Shown here: piece after piece, positions 28,075-38,101 of the stretch
Numbering within the stretch: the stretch's first letter is position 1
How the letters are laid out: every line of letters starts with the position of its first letter
DNA from: Natronorubrum halalkaliphilum
Lineage (GTDB): Archaea > Halobacteriota > Halobacteria > Halobacteriales > Natrialbaceae
Direction of reading: 5' to 3'
Length of the DNA stretch: 64,000 nt
NCBI RefSeq assembly: GCF_009834785.1
Contig: NZ_WUYX01000053.1
Location: 1-64,000, forward strand
Translations under genes and position numbers: made by a program
The notes under the pieces: model-generated
Databases searched by the model: none
Told to the model about the DNA's origin: nothing
The model's input: the letters and a program-made list of their open reading frames with translations, nothing else

Positions 28075-29699
28075 TGGGGCCGATCAGTTTCGTCAAGGAG
28101 TACTGGCGGATCCTCCTGCTAGTCGGCTTCGTGAGCGGGGCCCTCCTCGCCCTGTTCATCCCTGGCGGCATCATGGCCGACGATAGCCTCGTCGAGGACG
28201 AAAGCGTCGACGACAACCCGACGAACCTCGAGTACGGGCTCGGACTCGACGGCGGGACGCGGATTAGCGCCCCGGTCATCGGGATGACCGCCGAAGACAT
28301 CGACGCTGGGGCCGTCGACGATGAAGACGGCACCGTCGATCGCGAACGGCTCACCGAGATCGAGAACACGTTGTATGACGAACTCGACCTCGATACGGGG
28401 AACGCAAGTGTCAGCGTCGACGACGACGGCAACGTCCACGCTGAAGTGTTCACCCACGAGGTAACCGAAGAGGAGTTCGCCGCCGCGCTCGCGGAAGCCG
28501 ACGTCGAAGTGGACCCTGACGATATCCGCGACGGCGTGTCGGCACAGACTCGGGACCAGATCGTCGAGACGATCCAGTCACAGATCAACGCGGCCGGTCT
28601 CTCCGGCGGTGACGCCTACGAGTCGGCGAGACTCGGCGGCGACTACTACATCGTCACCGAAGTGCCGGATATGGATCCCGACGAACTCCGTGAACTCCTC
28701 TCCGAACGGGGGGTCGTCGAGGTGAGAGCCTACCACCCGGACGGCAACGGCTCGCACACGAACGAGACGGTGTTAGAAGGCGAGGATATCGTGCAGGTTG
28801 ATCCGCCGGAGCCGGCCGAGAGAGGGACGGGCTACAGCGTGCCGGTTCAGGTCGACAGTAACGCCGCGCCTCACTTCCAGGAGCGGATGAACGAACTCGG
28901 CTTTACCAGCGAAGGGATCGGACAGTGTTCGCTCCGGGGTGACGGCGAGACGATCAACTTCGATCACGCGGACACCGACGAGCAGTACTGTCTGCTCACC
29001 GTCGTCGACGGAGAGGTCGTCGACGCCCACTCGATGGGTGACCTCGCCGACGGAATGAGCGCCGGCACCTGGGCGAACGACCCCTCGTTCGTGATGGGGG
29101 CCCAGAGCCAACAGCAGGCCCAGACGCTCTCGGTGAACCTGCAGGCCGGCGCGCTGCCGGCACCGCTTGACTTCGGCCAGGAACAGACGCTCTCGCTGTC
29201 GCCGGCACTCGCCGATCAGTTCAAGCTCTATTCGCTGATCATCGGCACCCTGTCGGTGCTGACCGTCAGCGGAATGGTGTTCCTGCGTTACCGTGACGTC
29301 CGGGTCGCCGCACCGATGGTCGTCACCGCGATGGCGGAGGTGTTGATCCTGCTCGGCTTCGCGGCGCTGATACGCATGCCGCTGGATCTCTCCCACGTTG
29401 CCGGCTTCATCGCCGTCGTCGGGACGGGGGTGGACGACCTCATCATCATCGCCGACGAGGTGATGGACGACGGCGAAGTGAACTCACAGAAGGTGTTCGA
29501 ATCCCGCTTCCGCAAGGCGTTCTGGATCATCGGAGCCGCCGCGGCGACGACGATCATCGCCATGTCGCCGCTGGCCGTGTTGAGCCTCGGGGACCTTCGC
29601 GGGTTCGCGATCATCACCATCCTCGGCGTGCTGATCGGGGTGCTCATCACCCGACCGGCCTACGGGGATATCCTCCAGCGGCTGCTGACGGACAAGTAG
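28074..29699 (+). CDS. secD: Protein-export membrane protein SecD
   Basis: The 541-residue partner of SecF is translationally coupled to it. It has TM1 at about 11-33, a large extracytoplasmic domain beginning GLGLDGGTRI, and six predicted helices after residue 380. The diagnostic VVGTGVDDLIIIADEVMDDG sits in TM4-TM5. The acidic extracytoplasmic part (for example GAVDDEDGTVDRE) is typical of haloarchaeal adaptation. Confidence 0.94.
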   Translation: MGPISFVKEYWRILLLVGFVSGALLALFIPGGIMADDSLVEDESVDDNPTNLEYGLGLDGGTRISAPVIGMTAEDIDAGAVDDEDGTVDRERLTEIENTLYDELDLDTGNASVSVDDDGNVHAEVFTHEVTEEEFAAALAEADVEVDPDDIRDGVSAQTRDQIVETIQSQINAAGLSGGDAYESARLGGDYYIVTEVPDMDPDELRELLSERGVVEVRAYHPDGNGSHTNETVLEGEDIVQVDPPEPAERGTGYSVPVQVDSNAAPHFQERMNELGFTSEGIGQCSLRGDGETINFDHADTDEQYCLLTVVDGEVVDAHSMGDLADGMSAGTWANDPSFVMGAQSQQQAQTLSVNLQAGALPAPLDFGQEQTLSLSPALADQFKLYSLIIGTLSVLTVSGMVFLRYRDVRVAAPMVVTAMAEVLILLGFAALIRMPLDLSHVAGFIAVVGTGVDDLIIIADEVMDDGEVNSQKVFESRFRKAFWIIGAAAATTIIAMSPLAVLSLGDLRGFAIITILGVLIGVLITRPAYGDILQRLLTDK

Positions 29700-29766
29700 A
29701 AGAGCGTTCGAACGCTGCGGTTTCGAGTTCGCTTTCTGATCGATCCTCGTTTTCGTTGTTGCGTCG

Positions 29767-29874
29767 TTACCGGCCGTCTCGACAGCGCGGACACCAGTCG
29801 ACGGTACCGTCGTCACCGTACGCACGCGCGAAATCGAGGGAGACAGGGGTGTCGCAGTTCGTACAGATCGGCAT
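29767..29874 (-). CDS. Tiny double-CxxC zinc-ribbon protein (35 aa)
   Basis: This frame is too short for ordinary gene finding. It encodes a 35-residue protein with two CxxC pairs: CTNC near the start (PICTNCDTPVSLDF) and CPRC near the end (VDWCPRCRDGR). That is a minimal zinc ribbon like other single-ribbon proteins of haloarchaea. The ATG lies at 29872-29874 and the stop at 29767-29769. It is convergent with secD. The function is unknown; RNA or protein binding is the usual guess. Confidence 0.7.
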   Translation of the reverse strand: MPICTNCDTPVSLDFARAYGDDGTVDWCPRCRDGR

Positions 29875-29976
29875 CGGAACAGCACCTCTAGGGGTGCCGC
29901 GGATAAGAGCAGCGAGCCTGATACTGCAACTCGGGGTCCGCCTCGAGCCGCTCGGGTGCCCCCATCCGCCGGCGAG

Positions 29977-30990
29977 TCACGTCGGCACGACGCTCGACAG
30001 CCCGACGCTCTCGAGGACGAGCCAGACCACGAACAGGCCGTACAGTCCGAGCAGCGTCCAGGCTTCCCGTTCTGACAGCAGCATATCGGTCCGGACGATG
30101 GTGAAGAACACGATCGTCGCGAGAATGAGAAAACCCATCATCGGGACGATGTGAGCGAACGTGATCGCCAGGGTACCGGCGACCAACACGCCCACCGGCA
30201 CCGCGACGAGCAGATCGAAGACGTTGCTCCCCAGCACGTTCGCGAGGCTGACCGACGGCCGGCCGGCTCGGGCAGCGGTGACACTGACGAACGCGTCGGG
30301 GATACTCGAGCCCGCGGCGACGACGGTCATTCCCCAGAGGAACGCGGGCGTCCCGAACGCATCTCCGAGTCCGAGTGCGGCCTGGACGAGCCCCTCGACG
30401 CCGACGATGATGACGACCAGTCCGAGGCCGAACCAGAGCCACGCCCGGCCGAGGTTAACATCGACGTCACCCGCAACCGCGTGGTCGGCGGCGTCGAGGT
30501 ACTGCGTGAACACGTAGAGCCCATACAGCACCAGCGGAAACAGCGCGAGCGGCCGCGTGATGTCTCCCTGCAGCCCCGGCCCCTCGATCGGGTTGTAGAT
30601 CACCGCGAGCGAGAACGTCAACAGGAGCGACGCGACCGCGAGCATGTAGAACAGCGCCTCCTTGTAGACGAGATCCTTACCCGTCGACATGCCGCTGTCG
30701 TCGGCCGCGAGCACCGCCACGGCGGGGACGACCAGCAGGTTGAACACGGCCGAGCCGACGATCGCGCCGACGCCGAGTTCGAACTCGCCGTAACGAAGCG
30801 TCGAGACGAGGACGCTCACCAGCTCCGGCATACTCGAGCCCGCGGCGGCGATGAGCGCCCCCTGTACGACCGGCGGGACGCCGTAGCCGGCCGCGAGACT
30901 GTTGGCGGACGTCTCGAGCCACGTGCTGCCCTTCCAGACGACGCCCGTGGCGACGGCAGCGAGCGCGAGGAGCGCGACGACGTCAAACAC
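29977..30990 (-). CDS. Sodium/calcium exchanger family membrane protein
   Basis: The 337-residue CaCA-family antiporter has about ten helices and the two alpha-repeats that form the ion site: AAAGSSMPELVSVLVSTLR (about 48-66) and VVAAGSSIPDAFVSVTAARA in the second half. The GSS(M/I)P core is conserved in both. It exchanges Ca2+ (or a similar cation) for Na+ or K+ across the membrane. No partner gene is adjacent. Confidence 0.9.
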   Translation of the reverse strand: MFDVVALLALAAVATGVVWKGSTWLETSANSLAAGYGVPPVVQGALIAAAGSSMPELVSVLVSTLRYGEFELGVGAIVGSAVFNLLVVPAVAVLAADDSGMSTGKDLVYKEALFYMLAVASLLLTFSLAVIYNPIEGPGLQGDITRPLALFPLVLYGLYVFTQYLDAADHAVAGDVDVNLGRAWLWFGLGLVVIIVGVEGLVQAALGLGDAFGTPAFLWGMTVVAAGSSIPDAFVSVTAARAGRPSVSLANVLGSNVFDLLVAVPVGVLVAGTLAITFAHIVPMMGFLILATIVFFTIVRTDMLLSEREAWTLLGLYGLFVVWLVLESVGLSSVVPT

Positions 30991-31053
30991 GAGTCGTTCG
31001 TGTGTCGACCGGATGAATAAAACGCCCGATGGACGGCGGGGGACGGATTCGCG

Positions 31054-31749
31054 TCAGAACTGCTCGAGTCCGGTCTGTTCGGCCTCGGCTAACGCAGTCT
31101 CGCAGGTCGACCACGATTCGCGGGCAAACGGCGGGAGAGCACCGTGTTCCGCGACGTAGGACTCGAGGAACGCCCGCGTGTTCGGATCGCTTGGGTAGCC
31201 GCTGCCGATCGGGCCGTACTCCTCGGCGATGTCCGCGACGTGGGCGTCGCGCTCGACCTTGGCGACGATGCTGGCCGCGCCGACGAGTTGCGAGTCGTCG
31301 TCGGCTCCGTGGCGGGCCTCGAGATCGAGACGTTCTTTCCTGTCCTCGAGGCCAGAGGCGGCCGAACAGGCCTCGCTAACCCGACGGGCGAACCGATCCG
31401 CGTCGGTGTCGCAGGCGTCACAGAGTCCCGAAATCGAGCCGGTCTCGAGCGCCTCGGGCTCGAGGTCTTCGAGCGCCCCCTCGATCGCTTCGGCGTGGGC
31501 GGCGACGGCCAGGGAGTTCATGTCCGTCTCCGGGTCGTCGATCCGCGCCGTCGTGATCTCGGCGAGGCCGACGCGGATCCGATCGTCCCGGCGGAGCGTC
31601 GACGCGAGTTCCTCGCGGCGGTCGGGTGTGAGTCGCTTCGAGTCCGCGATGCCGTCGGGGAGGACCGCTGGCTCTTCGCAGTAGACGGCCGCGGCGAACA
31701 TCGATCCGAACGCCGGCCCCTTTCCCGCTTCGTCGACGCCGAATGGCAT
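31054..31749 (-). CDS. rnhB: Ribonuclease HII
   Basis: This enzyme cleaves RNA in RNA-DNA hybrids and at embedded ribonucleotides. The 231-residue protein begins MPFGVDEAGKGPAFG, holding the first catalytic Asp-Glu. It continues with DSKRLT, GAASIVAKVERDAHV (third acidic region) and GSGYPSDPNTRAFL. The start at 31747-31749 is forced by the DEAGKG motif lying at residues 6-11. Confidence 0.94.
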   Translation of the reverse strand: MPFGVDEAGKGPAFGSMFAAAVYCEEPAVLPDGIADSKRLTPDRREELASTLRRDDRIRVGLAEITTARIDDPETDMNSLAVAAHAEAIEGALEDLEPEALETGSISGLCDACDTDADRFARRVSEACSAASGLEDRKERLDLEARHGADDDSQLVGAASIVAKVERDAHVADIAEEYGPIGSGYPSDPNTRAFLESYVAEHGALPPFARESWSTCETALAEAEQTGLEQF

Positions 31750-31953
31750 ACGACGATAGCTCGCCGGACAGTGAAATAACGGTTGTGATACTGTCGGACA
31801 GAAGTCAATACGAAGTCGCGGCCGCCGACATCGGAGACGGCCCCAGTAGAGCGACCGATCGTCACGTCGTTCTGTTCGACAGTATGACTCTCGAATCGAT
31901 GACTCCCCCGCCGATCCGATACCGTTCTCGGCTCCACCAGTGGCTATTTCCAC

Positions 31954-31964
31954 AATATATAATA
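31954..31964 (+). promoter_or_regulatory. TATA box of the S9 peptidase gene
   Basis: The sequence aatatataata lies 24-34 bases before the GTG start at 31988, the expected distance for a leaderless haloarchaeal gene. Confidence 0.55.
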
Positions 31965-31987
31965 CAATCGGTTAACACGAATACGTC

Positions 31988-34111
31988 GTGACTGAACGGA
32001 CCGACATTCCACTGGATGCCTTCTACGATCTCACGCAACTCACCGACCTCGCGGTGTCTCCCGACGGGGAGCGAGTCGCGTTCACTGCAACCGAGTACGA
32101 TCAATCGGCCGACGAGGCCGTCGCCTCGCTGTTCGTCGTCCCCGCCGACGGCTCCCGCCAGCCCCACCGGCTGACGACCGTCGCGGGCGCGTCGAGTCCG
32201 GCCTGGAGCCCGTCGGGCGACGAACTCGCGTTTCTCGCCGCGCGCGAAACCGACGTCGAGCGTCGGGTGGGATGGCAGGACCGCGACGACGAAGCGACCG
32301 GCGAGAGCGACGAGGAGTCGTCGGCGGAGACCGATGCGGACGACACGGACGACGCGGAGGGGAGCGACGACGCCGGCGGCGACGAGCCGAAACAGCAGCT
32401 CTGGGTGTTCGACCTCGAGCGCGGCGGCGACGCGCGACAGGTGACCGACCGCGAGGAGGGCGTCGCGGAGTTCGATTGGTCGCCCGACGGCGACCGGTTC
32501 GTCGTCGCTTCTCGCGATCCGACCGACGACCAGCGCGAGCAACTCGACCAGCGACGCGAGGGCGGCCCGATCGAGACAACGCGACTCCAACACAAACTCG
32601 ACGGCGTCGGCTGGACGGACGACGTGACGACCTACCTGTTCGTCGTCGACCGCGACGCCGGGGAGATGCGGCGACTCGACGACGCCTACGGCGGCGGTGC
32701 CTTTCAGGACCTGTCCGGGATGGAGCCCCACTGGGGTCCGACCGGCCGAATCGCGTTTACCGCCTGCCGAACCGACCGGCCCGACGATACGCTCGTCCGC
32801 GACCTCTACACCATCGATCCCGACGGCGAGCACCTGGAACGCCTCACCGACGGCGGACGCGGCTGTTCGAATCCGCGCTGGCGATCGGACGGCAGTCTCG
32901 CCTTCATCGATCAGGATCCGGACCACCGGTACCGACCGGCGAACGTGTACCTACACGACGGGGAGGCAGACCGGTCGCTGACCGACTCGCTCGATCGGAC
33001 GATCGCCCGACAGGGAGAACTCAACTGGATCAACGACGCCGTCTACACGCTCATCGCCGACGAGTCCCGAACGCGGCTCGTGCGTGCGGACGACGAGGGC
33101 ACCGTCGAGCGGCTCTTCGAGGCCCAAGGCGACGGCCGCGCGATCGCCGCGTTCGACGTCTCGAGCGACGGGTCGACCGCCGCGGTGGTGTTCTCGGACC
33201 CCGAGGAGGGAATCGACGTCTACACGGTCGCCGTCGACGACCTCACCGCCGACGAAGAGCCGGAATCGCTCCGGCGGCTCTCGCGGGTGAACGACGCGTT
33301 GCTCGAGGAGTATCCGATGCCGACCGCCCGCCGGGTCGAGTGGGAGTCCGACGGCTGGGCGATAGACGGCGTGGTCTACCACGACCCCGAGATCGATCTC
33401 GAGGCCGACGGGCCACACCCGTTCGTGGTCGCGATCCACGGCGGGCCGCTGTCGTACGACGAACCGGAGTTCCGGTTCGACCACGCGGCGCTGACGAGTC
33501 GCGGCTACGCGGTCTTTCGGCCGAACTACCGCGGCGGGACCTCCCGCGGGGAGGCGTTCGCGAAAGAACTGCACGGCCGCTGGGGAACCGTCGAAGCCGC
33601 GGATATCGCCGCCGGCGTCGAAGCGCTTGTCGGCCGCGGCTGGGCGGATCCCGACCGCATCTTCGGGCACGGCTTCTCCTACGGCGGCATTGCACAGGGG
33701 TATCTCGTCACGCAGACGGATCTGTTTGCGGCCGCGGCACCCGAACACGGCATCTACGACCTGCGGTCGGCGTTCGGCACCGACGACACCCACGCGATGA
33801 TGGAATCCGAATTTGGACTTCCGTGGGAACACCCCGACCGCTACGACGAATCCTCGTCCATCGTCGATGCCGACGCGATCGACACACCGCTGCTGGTGAT
33901 GGCCGGCGGTCAGGACTGGCGCTGTCCGCCCTCCCAGTCCGAGCAGCTCTACGTCGCGGCACGAAAACAGGACGTCGACGCGAAACTCGTCGTCTACCCC
34001 GACGAACACCACAACATCGGCGACCCCGATCGGGCGATTCACCGCCTCGAGGAACTGCTCGAGTGGTACGAGACCCACGATCCCGACGGCGAACCGCAGG
34101 CGACCGAGTAA
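31988..34111 (+). CDS. S9-family prolyl oligopeptidase-like peptidase
   Basis: The 707-residue protein has an N-terminal beta-propeller of WD-like repeats (SPDGERVAF, WSPSGDELAFL, WSPDGDRFVVA). A C-terminal alpha/beta hydrolase domain follows, with nucleophile Ser in GHGFSYGG, Asp in GGQDWRCPPSQ and His in YPDEHHNI. An acidic, disordered insert at about 95-135 interrupts the propeller. It should cleave small peptides in the cytosol, having no signal peptide. The start is GTG at 31988, supported by the TATA box. Confidence 0.93.
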   Translation: MTERTDIPLDAFYDLTQLTDLAVSPDGERVAFTATEYDQSADEAVASLFVVPADGSRQPHRLTTVAGASSPAWSPSGDELAFLAARETDVERRVGWQDRDDEATGESDEESSAETDADDTDDAEGSDDAGGDEPKQQLWVFDLERGGDARQVTDREEGVAEFDWSPDGDRFVVASRDPTDDQREQLDQRREGGPIETTRLQHKLDGVGWTDDVTTYLFVVDRDAGEMRRLDDAYGGGAFQDLSGMEPHWGPTGRIAFTACRTDRPDDTLVRDLYTIDPDGEHLERLTDGGRGCSNPRWRSDGSLAFIDQDPDHRYRPANVYLHDGEADRSLTDSLDRTIARQGELNWINDAVYTLIADESRTRLVRADDEGTVERLFEAQGDGRAIAAFDVSSDGSTAAVVFSDPEEGIDVYTVAVDDLTADEEPESLRRLSRVNDALLEEYPMPTARRVEWESDGWAIDGVVYHDPEIDLEADGPHPFVVAIHGGPLSYDEPEFRFDHAALTSRGYAVFRPNYRGGTSRGEAFAKELHGRWGTVEAADIAAGVEALVGRGWADPDRIFGHGFSYGGIAQGYLVTQTDLFAAAAPEHGIYDLRSAFGTDDTHAMMESEFGLPWEHPDRYDESSSIVDADAIDTPLLVMAGGQDWRCPPSQSEQLYVAARKQDVDAKLVVYPDEHHNIGDPDRAIHRLEELLEWYETHDPDGEPQATE

Positions 34112-34171
34112 CGCGAACGGCCGAAGCGGATTGAACCGACGCGGCGTTCGCGCTCGATGCTATCGGCCGAT

Positions 34172-35530
34172 TCAGGCCGCCGTTTCTTCGCGCGGCTCGT
34201 CGAGGAAGTACTCTTCGAGTTCGAACGGCTCGTTTTCGCCTTCGACGCCGGTCACGTCCAGGGCCGTCACCTCGGCGTCGATCTCGAGTAACCCGGCCAG
34301 ACTCGGCACCGTCCGCCCGTCGTCGCTGCTGATGAGTTCCTTGACGTAGAGCCCGCCCTCACCGTGGATCCGCACTTCGGCCCGGGTCGGCTCGAACAGT
34401 TCGCCGTCGATATCGTAGACGGTCCGTTCGCGCGTGAGCGCGGCTCTGCGGTGGTCGACGCGCTGTGGCGTGTCCTGATCGACGGTCGTCCCCGCGAGTT
34501 CCTCGAGCGCCGCCTCGAAGTCGGCTTCCTCGACGGGGTCGGCGAACTCGACGTCGGCGCGGTACTGCTTGCTCGCGTCGTGTTCCTTGACGCGCTCGAC
34601 CATCTCGTATGTCGCCAGCCGCAGTCCCTCGACCTCGACGGCTCCCGCCGCAGCCTCGTTGATCTCGCGCTCGAGGGCTGCGGGATCCGGATCGCGCGTG
34701 TTCGGTCGCTTCACCTCGAGGACGAACGGCCGCCCTTCCTCGAGCATTCGGGCGTCGACGTCTTCGCGACCCGCGCCGTGGAAGGTGCCCTCCTCGCCGT
34801 CCATCGCCTCGACGACGTGGGGACGGACGACCTGTTCGACGCTCGTATCGTACATGTACCCCGATCCGCCGCAGTAGTCACAGGGCTCTTCGCCCTCGTC
34901 GCCGAGTTGGATCCCGCTGCCGCCACACTCTCGGCACGGCCACTCGGTCTGGGGAATGTCCCGCTCGAGTTTGCGGTACCGACCGTAGACGAACGCCGGA
35001 TTGACCTGCACGTCGACCGCGTGGCTCGTGACGGAGTCCGACTCGAGGTCCTCGAGGGGGTCGAACCCCTCGAGATCGATGACGGCGAGGACGTCCGGTC
35101 GATCGAAGTCGACTTCGGTCTCCGTCTTCGCGCCGACGCGACGCCCCACCTCGCGGTTGCTCTCCTGTTTGAGGAACTCGCCGACGTCCGGCTCGAGGCC
35201 GGCGTCCTCCCGGAAGAGCCGTTCGTTTTCCTCGACCAGCGGCGGGACGCGAGTCCCGACCTGATAGGTGGCGAACTCGACGTCTGCGAGCGCGTCGACG
35301 ATCGTCTCGGCGATCGCATCGAAAGTTCCGCAGTAGCCCTCACAGACCCAGCAGGTTTCGGGGTCGACGGGGGCGAAGTCCTCGTCATCGGCCATCGCGA
35401 CGGTCGTGCGCAGCGCCCGACCGCGCTCGGCGTTGGTCAGTCCGAAGCTCCGCTCGGCGAACGGGCGTCCGAGACAGGAGTCACAGACGGCTCCCGTCTC
35501 GAGTAGCTCGCGGGCGTCTTCCGTGATCAT
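34172..35530 (-). CDS. pus10: tRNA pseudouridine(54/55) synthase Pus10
   Basis: Archaeal Pus10 makes pseudouridine at tRNA positions 54 and 55. The 452-residue protein has an N-terminal zinc/THUMP region (CDSCLGRPF, CWVCEGYC). A pair of CxxCxGSG motifs follows in the middle (CRECGGSG, CDYCGGSG), and the catalytic Asp lies in GREDVDARML near residue 250. TrmY, which methylates the pseudouridine at 54, is encoded 2.6 kb away. The stop is convergent with the S9 peptidase gene. Confidence 0.94.
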   Translation of the reverse strand: MITEDARELLETGAVCDSCLGRPFAERSFGLTNAERGRALRTTVAMADDEDFAPVDPETCWVCEGYCGTFDAIAETIVDALADVEFATYQVGTRVPPLVEENERLFREDAGLEPDVGEFLKQESNREVGRRVGAKTETEVDFDRPDVLAVIDLEGFDPLEDLESDSVTSHAVDVQVNPAFVYGRYRKLERDIPQTEWPCRECGGSGIQLGDEGEEPCDYCGGSGYMYDTSVEQVVRPHVVEAMDGEEGTFHGAGREDVDARMLEEGRPFVLEVKRPNTRDPDPAALEREINEAAAGAVEVEGLRLATYEMVERVKEHDASKQYRADVEFADPVEEADFEAALEELAGTTVDQDTPQRVDHRRAALTRERTVYDIDGELFEPTRAEVRIHGEGGLYVKELISSDDGRTVPSLAGLLEIDAEVTALDVTGVEGENEPFELEEYFLDEPREETAA

Positions 35531-35733
35531 ATCACGAGAATCGGGCGGCCGCGGGTAACACGTTTTCCCTTCGGGCGGACGGCTGACCGGGTTGAAAACG
35601 CAGCCATACTCTTCCGATTAATCGTCACGCCCGCGGACATCGCGCATCGTACACGGTCCATCGTAGATCCTAGATCGAACCGCGACATATCACATTCCGG
35701 AGATTCAAATGGGTAGGATCCTATCCCCAGCAC

Positions 35734-36840
35734 ATGAACGACTCCCGACCGGATCGGCGCGGCTTTCTGGCGCTCGCCGGTGCCGGACTCGTCGGTGCCG
35801 TCGCCGGCTGTTCCGAGCCCCGAGTCGACAACTCGATGGAGGGCACTTCCTCGCGAACGATCGACCGGGACAACGTCGCCGACGGATCGACCTTTACGGA
35901 CGTCTACGAGTCCGTTATCGACTCGGTAACGCAGGTGCAGGTCCACGGCGTCGACGACCCGATCACCGGCGAGGAGGGGCGCGGACAGGGATCGGGCTTC
36001 GTGTTCGACGAGACTCACGTCGTTACGAACGAACACGTCGTCGCCGGCGGCGATAGCGTCGACCTGCAGTACATCAACGGCGACTGGACGAGCACCCGCG
36101 TCGTCGGTATCGATCGCTACAGCGACCTGGCCGTCCTCGAAGTCGATCACGTTCCCGACGGAGCGACGCCGCTGTCGCTCGCCGACGAACGCCCCGTCGT
36201 CGGTCAGGAGGTACTCGCGATCGGCAACCCATACGGCCTCGAGGGATCGATGACGAAGGGGATCGTCAGCGGGGTCGATCGAACGCTCGATGCGCCGAAC
36301 CGGAACTTCTCGTTCTCGAACGTGATCCAGACCGACGCCGCGGTCAACCCTGGCAACAGCGGCGGCCCGCTCGTCAACTTGGACGGCGAAGTCATCGGCG
36401 TCATCAACGCCGGCGGCGGCGAGAACATCGGCTTTGCGATCTCCGGAGCGCTCACGAGTCGAATCGTTCCGACGCTCATCGACGCCGGCGAGTACGACCA
36501 TCCCTTCATGGGAATCGGCCTCGCGACCGTCGATCGACACATCGCCGAGGCCAACAACCTCCCCGAAGCCACTGGGATTATTGTGACCGACGTCATCGAC
36601 GGCGAACCCGCAGACGGCGTCCTCGAACCGGCGACGATTCAGGGCGGGAGTGATCCGGTCCCCGCCGGCGGTGACGTCATCTTCGCCATCGACGGCGAAC
36701 CGATCCCCGACCGCCACGCGCTCTCGACGTATCTCGACCTCGAGACCAGTCCGGGCGATACGATCGAGATGGATCTCTGGCGAAACGGCGTGGAGACCAC
36801 GGCGTCGCTGACCCTCGGTGTGCGACCGCCTGCGCAGTAG
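35734..36840 (+). CDS. HtrA/DegP-type serine protease, Tat lipoprotein
   Basis: The 368-residue protein has a Tat-type start (DRRGFLALAGAG) and a lipobox with Cys at about residue 27 (AVAGC). It is therefore exported and membrane-anchored. The trypsin-like triad is present: His in TNEHVV, Asp in RYSDLAVLEV and Ser in NPGNSGGPLV. One PDZ domain follows (from about residue 255). HtrA proteins degrade misfolded extracytoplasmic proteins. It appears monocistronic. Confidence 0.92.
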   Translation: MNDSRPDRRGFLALAGAGLVGAVAGCSEPRVDNSMEGTSSRTIDRDNVADGSTFTDVYESVIDSVTQVQVHGVDDPITGEEGRGQGSGFVFDETHVVTNEHVVAGGDSVDLQYINGDWTSTRVVGIDRYSDLAVLEVDHVPDGATPLSLADERPVVGQEVLAIGNPYGLEGSMTKGIVSGVDRTLDAPNRNFSFSNVIQTDAAVNPGNSGGPLVNLDGEVIGVINAGGGENIGFAISGALTSRIVPTLIDAGEYDHPFMGIGLATVDRHIAEANNLPEATGIIVTDVIDGEPADGVLEPATIQGGSDPVPAGGDVIFAIDGEPIPDRHALSTYLDLETSPGDTIEMDLWRNGVETTASLTLGVRPPAQ

Positions 36841-37170
36841 TCCAACGGCCCAGAACCGAACGACGCGACGACGTCGAACTCTCTTATCGATTTCCTAACG
36901 CCCGCGTTCCGAGCGAGGAGACGTACTGCGATCGCTCGAGACCGGACGAAATAGTCGCGTACATCGATAGCTCCGAAGACGGGTGTTTGAGCGACGCTCG
37001 TAGTGTGCTCGTACACGTTAGCACTGATTTCGGTCTCGATGGAGTGAATGCACGATCCGCAACGAGACGGATCGGACGCTATCGGCACTGTGAAACCGGT
37101 TAGCGACTCGATAACAATAGGTGATTTGCTGATAGGCATAGACGGAGCGATTCCCCATCGCCTGTCACAG
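36841..37170. other. 330-bp intergenic region
   Basis: No gene or palindrome stands out between the HtrA gene and the small DUF7511-like gene. A promoter for the latter must lie near 37110-37140. Confidence 0.35.
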
Positions 37171-37362
37171 ATGAATACGGACGCCGACAGCCATTCCCCC
37201 ACCGACGAACCGACGACCGACCTCGACCACGTCACCGTCGAGAACGAGGACGCTCCCAACGAGTGTGCGATCTTTCCGCGGGAGGCGAGCGAGGACGAAC
37301 TGATGACCAACTGGATCACCGCCCACGACGAGTCGTTCGTCTCGCTGGATACGATGCGATAA
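37171..37362 (+). CDS. DUF7511-type small haloarchaeal protein
   Basis: The 63-residue protein carries the recognisable core ENAPNECAIFPREASEDELM followed by NWITAHDESFVSLDTMR (with D for N at the second core residue). I believe this is the haloarchaeal DUF7511 family, a small acidic protein of unknown function. The start at 37171 excludes a non-haloarchaeal-looking N-terminal extension. A small membrane protein gene follows 4 bp later, probably co-transcribed. Confidence 0.75.
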   Translation: MNTDADSHSPTDEPTTDLDHVTVENEDAPNECAIFPREASEDELMTNWITAHDESFVSLDTMR

Positions 37363-37366
37363 TGCC

Positions 37367-37561
37367 ATGATGATGCACCTAGAGCAGTCCGTCACCGCTG
37401 CCGGCTTCTGGCTCGGCACGCTGTTGCCGGTCGCGTACTTCCCCGTCTTCCTCTTGGGCATCGACTCCGCCGGGATGTTATCGATCTTCCTCGGACTCCT
37501 CGCCATTCACGTCCTCGCGCTCGTCATCGGCCACGACTACTCCGGTTCCCGCACGCGATGA
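37367..37561 (+). CDS. Small two-helix membrane protein
   Basis: The 64-residue protein has two hydrophobic helices, about 12-32 (GFWLGTLLPVAYFPVFLLG) and about 37-55 (MLSIFLGLLAIHVLALVIG), with a short basic C-terminus. It starts at a run of ATG codons (37367-37372), four bases after the previous stop. The function is unknown. The pairing with the DUF7511-like gene is the only context. Confidence 0.65.
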   Translation: MMMHLEQSVTAAGFWLGTLLPVAYFPVFLLGIDSAGMLSIFLGLLAIHVLALVIGHDYSGSRTR

Positions 37562-37722
37562 CCCGATCGGTCGGATCCGACCGCCGAAAGAACACCGGTG
37601 GCTCGACGCTGGCGTGGGGAGCTACAGAGTCGCTGTTTTCGCGTTCGGGATTCGGTAAACGACTGGAGCGATAACCGGTGACAAAAACGCGGGATAGTTA
37701 CCGTTCGGCACCCGCTCTCGTC

Positions 37723-37896
37723 TCACCACAACTGGGCGTGAGGCGTGTCGCAACTGTCACAGACCACCGCCTGATTGTCCTTGTAGACGTCCCGCTCGAG
37801 TTCGCCATCGGGACAGTACGAACACGACCGTCCCTCGAGGAGCGCGAGTAACTGCCGATCTCCGCCGCTCGTCTGCGACGACTGTGATTTCGCCAT
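37723..37896 (-). CDS. Small zinc-finger protein (HVO_A0556/HVO_0416-like)
   Basis: The 57-residue protein has two CxxC pairs, RSCSYCPDGEL and VVCDSCDTPHAQLW, spaced as a rubredoxin-like zinc ribbon. The end DTPHAQLW is characteristic of a haloarchaeal micro-protein family studied in Haloferax. The start at 37894-37896 gives the expected short N-terminus. It probably binds a macromolecule, but the exact role is unknown. Confidence 0.8.
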   Translation of the reverse strand: MAKSQSSQTSGGDRQLLALLEGRSCSYCPDGELERDVYKDNQAVVCDSCDTPHAQLW

Positions 37897-38101
37897 ATAG
37901 GTATACCATACCCGAGATACCGGAAACGGTTGGCCATGCCTATGCAATGTCAACTCCTCGAATAGTGGATCCAAACTGCGATAGCAAAGACGGTGTCACA
38001 GCGACTGGAGCCCCGCAATTTCGTTGTACGCCAACCCTAGACAGGCCACGGTACCGCCGACAAACCGTCGCGGCTATCCCGCCGGTCCCCTTTCCCCCGG
38101 T